A stretch of 64,000 nucleotides of DNA, taken from NCBI RefSeq assembly GCF_000161455.1, contig NZ_CM000745.1, forward strand, positions 519,980-583,979. Reading direction: 5' to 3'. Both the position numbers and the translations under genes were made by a program. This DNA is from Bacillus pseudomycoides DSM 12442 (lineage in GTDB: Bacteria > Bacillota > Bacilli > Bacillales > Bacillaceae_G). The notes below the pieces were generated by a model that was not told where the DNA came from, did not search any database, and saw nothing but the letters and a program-made list of their open reading frames with translations. Of the stretch, positions 60,425-64,000 are shown in pieces. Positions within the stretch are counted from its first letter, which is position 1; each line of letters begins with the position of its first letter.

Positions 60425-60883
60425 ATGCCAAATGATATGACTCATATTGATAGAATTCAGGCTTTAGCATTCTCTATAGGAAAGAAAATGCAAACGGAGT
60501 TACTAGAACAAATGCAAGCATCAGGACTTACACCACCGCAATTTTATATTTTAAAAATTTTAGACCATTACGGTGCATCAAGAGCAACGAAATTGGCGAA
60601 GAAAATGTATGTGAAACCAAGCGCAATTACAGTGATGATCGATCGGTTAATCGATCAAGAATTGGTACTGCGCTACCATGACAAAGAAGATCGCCGTGTT
60701 GTTGTAATTGAGCTGACGAAGAAGGGGAAAGATGTAGTAGAAGAGGCAATGACTGCTCGTAATGAGCATATTGCAAAATACTTCTCACATTTAGAATTAC
60801 AAGAGAGAGAAGATTTACTACGCTTATTTGAAAAGTTAGAGGTAATTATTTGCGGGGAATCTGAGAAGAAAGAGACAAACTAA
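60425..60883 (+). CDS. MarR-family transcriptional regulator
   Basis: 152 residues. Winged helix: LTPPQFYILKILDHYGASRATKLAKKMYVKPSAITVMIDRLIDQELVLRYHDKEDRRVVVIELTKKG, with the wing motif DxRxxxx. ATG 60425 follows RBS GAGAGGTGG; an in-frame GTG at 60416 lies within the RBS. It lies 19 bp before the drug exporter and likely represses it and itself. Confidence 0.87.
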   Translation: MPNDMTHIDRIQALAFSIGKKMQTELLEQMQASGLTPPQFYILKILDHYGASRATKLAKKMYVKPSAITVMIDRLIDQELVLRYHDKEDRRVVVIELTKKGKDVVEEAMTARNEHIAKYFSHLELQEREDLLRLFEKLEVIICGESEKKETN

Positions 60884-60902
60884 AAGGAATTGAGGAGATT
60901 AC

Positions 60903-62522
60903 ATGGAGCAACAAGAAAATCAGAATAGAAAGCTGTTGTTAATCGGTCTAGTTATTGCCATGTTATTTGCTGCATTAGATGGAACAATCGTTGGTACAGC
61001 AATGCCGCGAATTGTTGGCGATCTAGGCGGATTAAGTTTAATGACATGGTTAACAACGGCATATATGTTAACATCAACAACAGTTGTACCAATTGCAGGT
61101 AAGTTAGCGGATTTATTAGGACGTCGTAACGTGTATATTACAGGATTAATCATTTTTATGGTTGGCTCAGCACTTTGCGGTATGGCGAATGGTATGACTG
61201 AGTTAATTATTTTCCGTGGTATTCAAGGGCTTGGTGGCGGTATTATGATGCCAATGGCGATGATTATTATCGGGGATATGTTTACAGGGAAAGAACGTGC
61301 GAAATGGCAAGGAATCTTTGGAGCGTTATATGGTCTTGCTTCCGTAATTGGACCGCAAGTGGGCGGTTGGATTGTTGATGCTGTCAACTGGAGATGGGTA
61401 TTCTATATCAACTTGCCAGTCGGTATTTTGGCGACAATCTTTATTGCAATGGGATTAAAAGGACATAAACAAACAGGTCCAATTAAAATTGATATCGCTG
61501 GTATTTTCACGATGATTCTTGGTGTTGTGACTTTATTACTTGCACTAACGTTTGGCGGGAAAGACTATGCTTGGGATTCTTGGCAAATCATTGGATTATT
61601 TGCACTTGCTATCATTGGTATAGTAAGCTTCATCATTGTTGAAACGAAGGCGGAAGAACCAATTTTACCAATGCATTTCTTTAAAAACCGTACATTTACA
61701 CTATTAAATGCAATTGGTTTCTTTATGAGTATTGGAATGTTTGGTGCAATTATGTTCGTTCCATTCTTTATGCAAGGAATTGTTGGCGTAAGTGCGGCTG
61801 AATCTGGAACGATAATGACACCAATGATGATTACGATGATTGTGATGAGTATTATTGGTGGTCAGCTTGTATTAAAGGTAGGCGTAAAACCACAAATTAT
61901 TACAGGTATGCTCATTATGGCTGGCGGTTTTTGGTTATTAACAACAATGGATATGCATACAACTAAACTTATTGCAACATCATATATGATGATTATCGGT
62001 TTAGGAATGGGTCTTGTAATGCCGACATTAACATTAGCATTACAAGAAAGTTTCCCGAAAAAGGATCTTGGAGTTGTAACATCTTCAAGTCAGTTCTTCC
62101 GTCAAATCGGTGGGACGTTCGGAATTACGATTTTAGGTTCTATTATGAATAATACGTCAGGTACAACATTGACAAATAAATTAGTTCCTGTACTAGATAC
62201 ATTCCCAGCAGAAGCGGGACAAATGGTAACGAAGTTTAAAGATATGATTCATACAGATCCACAAAGTTTATATTCTATGCTATTTAGCCCAGAAGCATTA
62301 AAACAAATGCCAGAAGCATTCTCAAATAGCATTGTACCAATTTTGAAAACATCTTTAGTGGATTCACTTCATAGTGTATTCCTAACAGGGTTAGTCTTTA
62401 TCGTAGTTGGTGCCGTATTTACAATCTTCTTACAAAAAATTAAGCTTTCTAATCGTAAAAAAGGTGCAGAAGAACCTGCTACTGAAGTAGAAGAGAAAGA
62501 TACAAACGTATCTTACTCATAA
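60903..62522 (+). CDS. DHA2-family MFS drug exporter (EmrB/QacA type)
   Basis: 539 residues, 14 predicted helices. Motif A in GKLADLLGRRNVYI and motif D1 at LDGTIVGTAMPRIVGDLG. The GIFGALYGLASVIGPQVGGWIVD motif C marks antiporters. It exports lipophilic compounds with protons. The substrate range is unknown. It is in the operon with the MarR gene. Confidence 0.9.
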   Translation: MEQQENQNRKLLLIGLVIAMLFAALDGTIVGTAMPRIVGDLGGLSLMTWLTTAYMLTSTTVVPIAGKLADLLGRRNVYITGLIIFMVGSALCGMANGMTELIIFRGIQGLGGGIMMPMAMIIIGDMFTGKERAKWQGIFGALYGLASVIGPQVGGWIVDAVNWRWVFYINLPVGILATIFIAMGLKGHKQTGPIKIDIAGIFTMILGVVTLLLALTFGGKDYAWDSWQIIGLFALAIIGIVSFIIVETKAEEPILPMHFFKNRTFTLLNAIGFFMSIGMFGAIMFVPFFMQGIVGVSAAESGTIMTPMMITMIVMSIIGGQLVLKVGVKPQIITGMLIMAGGFWLLTTMDMHTTKLIATSYMMIIGLGMGLVMPTLTLALQESFPKKDLGVVTSSSQFFRQIGGTFGITILGSIMNNTSGTTLTNKLVPVLDTFPAEAGQMVTKFKDMIHTDPQSLYSMLFSPEALKQMPEAFSNSIVPILKTSLVDSLHSVFLTGLVFIVVGAVFTIFLQKIKLSNRKKGAEEPATEVEEKDTNVSYS

Positions 62523-62526
62523 TAAG

Positions 62527-62560
62527 AAAAAAGCATCGCCTTATGGTGGTGCTTTTTTAG
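62527..62560 (+). terminator. Terminator of the marR-exporter operon
   Basis: Stem AAAAAGCATCGCC / GGTGGTGCTTTTT with G-U pairs and T6. Confidence 0.75.
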
Positions 62561-62570
62561 TTATAAATGA

Positions 62571-62619
62571 TTGACGTATTTTTGTAAATGAGTTATATTA
62601 TTTTCTGTAAACGGTTACA
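62571..62619 (+). promoter_or_regulatory. rbs operon promoter with cre/LacI-type operator
   Basis: TTGACG 62571-62576, 17-bp spacer, TATATT 62594-62599. A palindromic TGTAAACGGTTACA (14/14 to cre) at 62606-62619 sits at the transcript start, where both RbsR and CcpA could bind and block transcription. Confidence 0.85.
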
Positions 62620-62639
62620 TGAAATGGAGAGGGAAGAGA

Positions 62640-63611
62640 ATGAGTACGATTAAAGATGTTGCGAAATTAGCGGGAGTATCTGTTGCGACCGTTTCCAGGG
62701 TGTTAAATAAGAACGGATATGTTCACGAAGATACATTAAAAAAAGTGGAACGAGCAATTGAACTGTTGGATTATAAGCCTAGTACAGTAGCACGTTCTTT
62801 ATATAATAAAAAATCTCGCTTAATTGGTTTGGTTGTTCCAAATATCGTGAATCCATTCTTTCCAGAAGTTGCACGTGCCGTAGAGGATGTAGCACATAAG
62901 CAAGGATACACAGTTGTACTTTGTAATTCTGATGAAAGTTTAGAGAAAGAGAAACAATATATTGATGTGCTCAGACAAAATAATGTTGATGGGTTTATTG
63001 TGGCAACAAACCCACAAAATAGTATGAATTACATGAACTTGTCTGTGCCAGTTGTGGCAATTGACCGCATGTTTAATGAGCGTATTCCGACGGTATATGC
63101 AGATAACTATGCGGGAAGTCAAGAAGCAACAAAGTTACTGTTAGAAAAAGGGTGTCAACATATTGCGCATATTCGTGGACCGCGCGATGTGAGTACAGCA
63201 AATGAGCGTTTTGAAGGTTTTGTAGATGTTATTACACAATATGGGCTTTCTTATATGATTGCAGAAAGTACGTTTGATCCGGCAGATAGCGAACGTGTGG
63301 CAATGGAATTGTTAGAAGAGTATTCGCATATCGATGGCATTGTAGCTGGAAATGATTTGATTGCCATTGGGGTAGTGAAAGCGGCATTACAAAAAGGAAT
63401 TTCCATTCCAGATGATTTACAAATTATTGGATTTGATGGTATTTCTTTAACAGAAATGATGTATCCATCTCTTACAACAGTTGCACAACCTATTTATGAA
63501 ATGGGACGAATTGCAACAGAATTATTGCTAGAGCAAATGGAAGGAAATCAATTAGAAACCGAACATTATCGTTTACCGATTGAAATTATAGAACGAAATA
63601 CAACGAAGTAA
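62640..63611 (+). CDS. rbsR: LacI-family ribose operon repressor
   Basis: 323 residues from ATG 62640. The LacI HTH is STIKDVAKLAGVSVATVSRVLN, the hinge is YKPSTVARSLYNKKS and the sugar-binding core has GLVVPNIVNPFFPEVARAVEDVA and IIGFDGISLTEMMYPSLTTVAQP. Followed 13 bp later by rbsK, so it is the first gene of the ribose operon. An in-frame ATG at 62619 overlaps the operator and is upstream of the RBS GGAGAGGGAAG. Confidence 0.88.
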   Translation: MSTIKDVAKLAGVSVATVSRVLNKNGYVHEDTLKKVERAIELLDYKPSTVARSLYNKKSRLIGLVVPNIVNPFFPEVARAVEDVAHKQGYTVVLCNSDESLEKEKQYIDVLRQNNVDGFIVATNPQNSMNYMNLSVPVVAIDRMFNERIPTVYADNYAGSQEATKLLLEKGCQHIAHIRGPRDVSTANERFEGFVDVITQYGLSYMIAESTFDPADSERVAMELLEEYSHIDGIVAGNDLIAIGVVKAALQKGISIPDDLQIIGFDGISLTEMMYPSLTTVAQPIYEMGRIATELLLEQMEGNQLETEHYRLPIEIIERNTTK

Positions 63612-63624
63612 GGAGATGAGATAT

Positions 63625-64000
63625 ATGCCAAACATTGCAGTAGTCGGCAGTATTTCAATGGATTTAGTCGCTGTTTCAAAAAAGCGACCAAAAGCAGGAG
63701 AAACAGTGATTGGAGAAGCGTTTCATACAGTGCCTGGAGGAAAAGGAGCAAACCAAGCTGTTGCCGCAGCTAGATTAGGTGCAAATGTGGCAATGGTAGG
63801 TGCTGTAGGAAATGATGATTATGGTAAGCTAGTTAGAAAAAATTTAGAGAATGAACGTATTTTTATCGACTATGTGGTACCGGTTACAGATGAAACGACA
63901 GGAATTGCGCATATTGTTTTGGCCGAGGAAGATAACAGTATTGTTGTTGTGCAAGGAGCAAACCGTCTCGTGAATCAGCAAATTGCCGATCGCGCAAAAG
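63625..64000 (+). CDS. rbsK: Ribokinase, N-terminal part (cut by window end)
   Basis: 125 codons to the window edge. PfkB family: NIAVVGSISMDLVAVSKKRPKAGETV, the ribose-binding GGKGANQAVAAARLGANVAMVGAVGNDDYG. It phosphorylates D-ribose to ribose 5-phosphate (EC 2.7.1.15). RBS AAGGAGATG. The rest of the rbs operon should follow. Confidence 0.92.
   Translation, partial: MPNIAVVGSISMDLVAVSKKRPKAGETVIGEAFHTVPGGKGANQAVAAARLGANVAMVGAVGNDDYGKLVRKNLENERIFIDYVVPVTDETTGIAHIVLAEEDNSIVVVQGANRLVNQQIADRAK

Overview
This window is chromosomal DNA of low G+C content from an endospore-forming Firmicute, almost certainly the Bacillus cereus group. The main reasons are an NprR-NprX quorum-sensing pair directly upstream of a thermolysin-type neutral protease, an H-type small acid-soluble spore protein, bcr-like interspersed repeats (3932-4073 and 23231-23327), strong AGGAGG-type ribosome binding sites with several TTG starts, and Bacillus-type Rex, CcpA, CodY, Fur, TreR and CsoR sites. 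No rRNA, tRNA, CRISPR array, prophage or insertion sequence was seen. The species cannot be fixed from the sequence.

Layout. 1-5600: end of an amino acid permease, a small methyltransferase-like gene, a cadC-cadA cadmium/zinc resistance operon, a bcr-like repeat and pncB. 5800-9100: nprR, nprX and the protease. 9150-12950: a TVP38-type membrane protein and the copper operon csoR-copA-copZ. 13000-13820: a two-gene unit encoding a lipoprotein with an RNase A-like toxin domain and a probable immunity protein. 13825-17711: VanW-like and LCP envelope proteins and a nucleoside permease. 17800-25950: VOC protein, CorC/HlyC protein, aspartase, Rex-controlled lactate permease, a decayed stretch, an ArsR regulator, sspH and a peptide transporter. 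26300-30430: Fur-type siderophore uptake (binding protein opposed to two permeases and an ATPase). 30450-38600: methyltransferase, threonine catabolism kbl-tdh, a MoxR/VWA pair and cardiolipin synthase. 38768-39777: glycine-rich coat-like genes (one frameshifted) and an MFS remnant. 39860-41570: an amino acid antiporter behind what looks like a complete histidine leader-peptide attenuator. 41700-45755: treR-treB-treA. 46100-53840: APH-like kinase, AlsT, a four-gene polar amino acid ABC transporter, a second amino acid permease and an OsmC protein. 53890-57390: a two-component system divergent from a CW_binding_2 lipoprotein. 57470-64000: SulP pseudogene, universal stress protein, a 39-residue membrane peptide, glpT, MarR plus drug exporter, and rbsR with the start of rbsK.

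The most unusual item is on the minus strand at 41345-41570. A 19-codon ORF with four consecutive His codons is followed by four RNA segments that can pair in two exclusive ways and then by an intrinsic terminator, all ahead of the antiporter gene. Second is the RNase A-like lipoprotein and immunity pair. Third is a CorC/HlyC gene whose Shine-Dalgarno is 32 nt from its TTG start but only 10 nt away once an intervening perfect hairpin is excluded. The window also holds at least four decayed genes: a redoxin, a coat protein, an MFS transporter and a SulP transporter.
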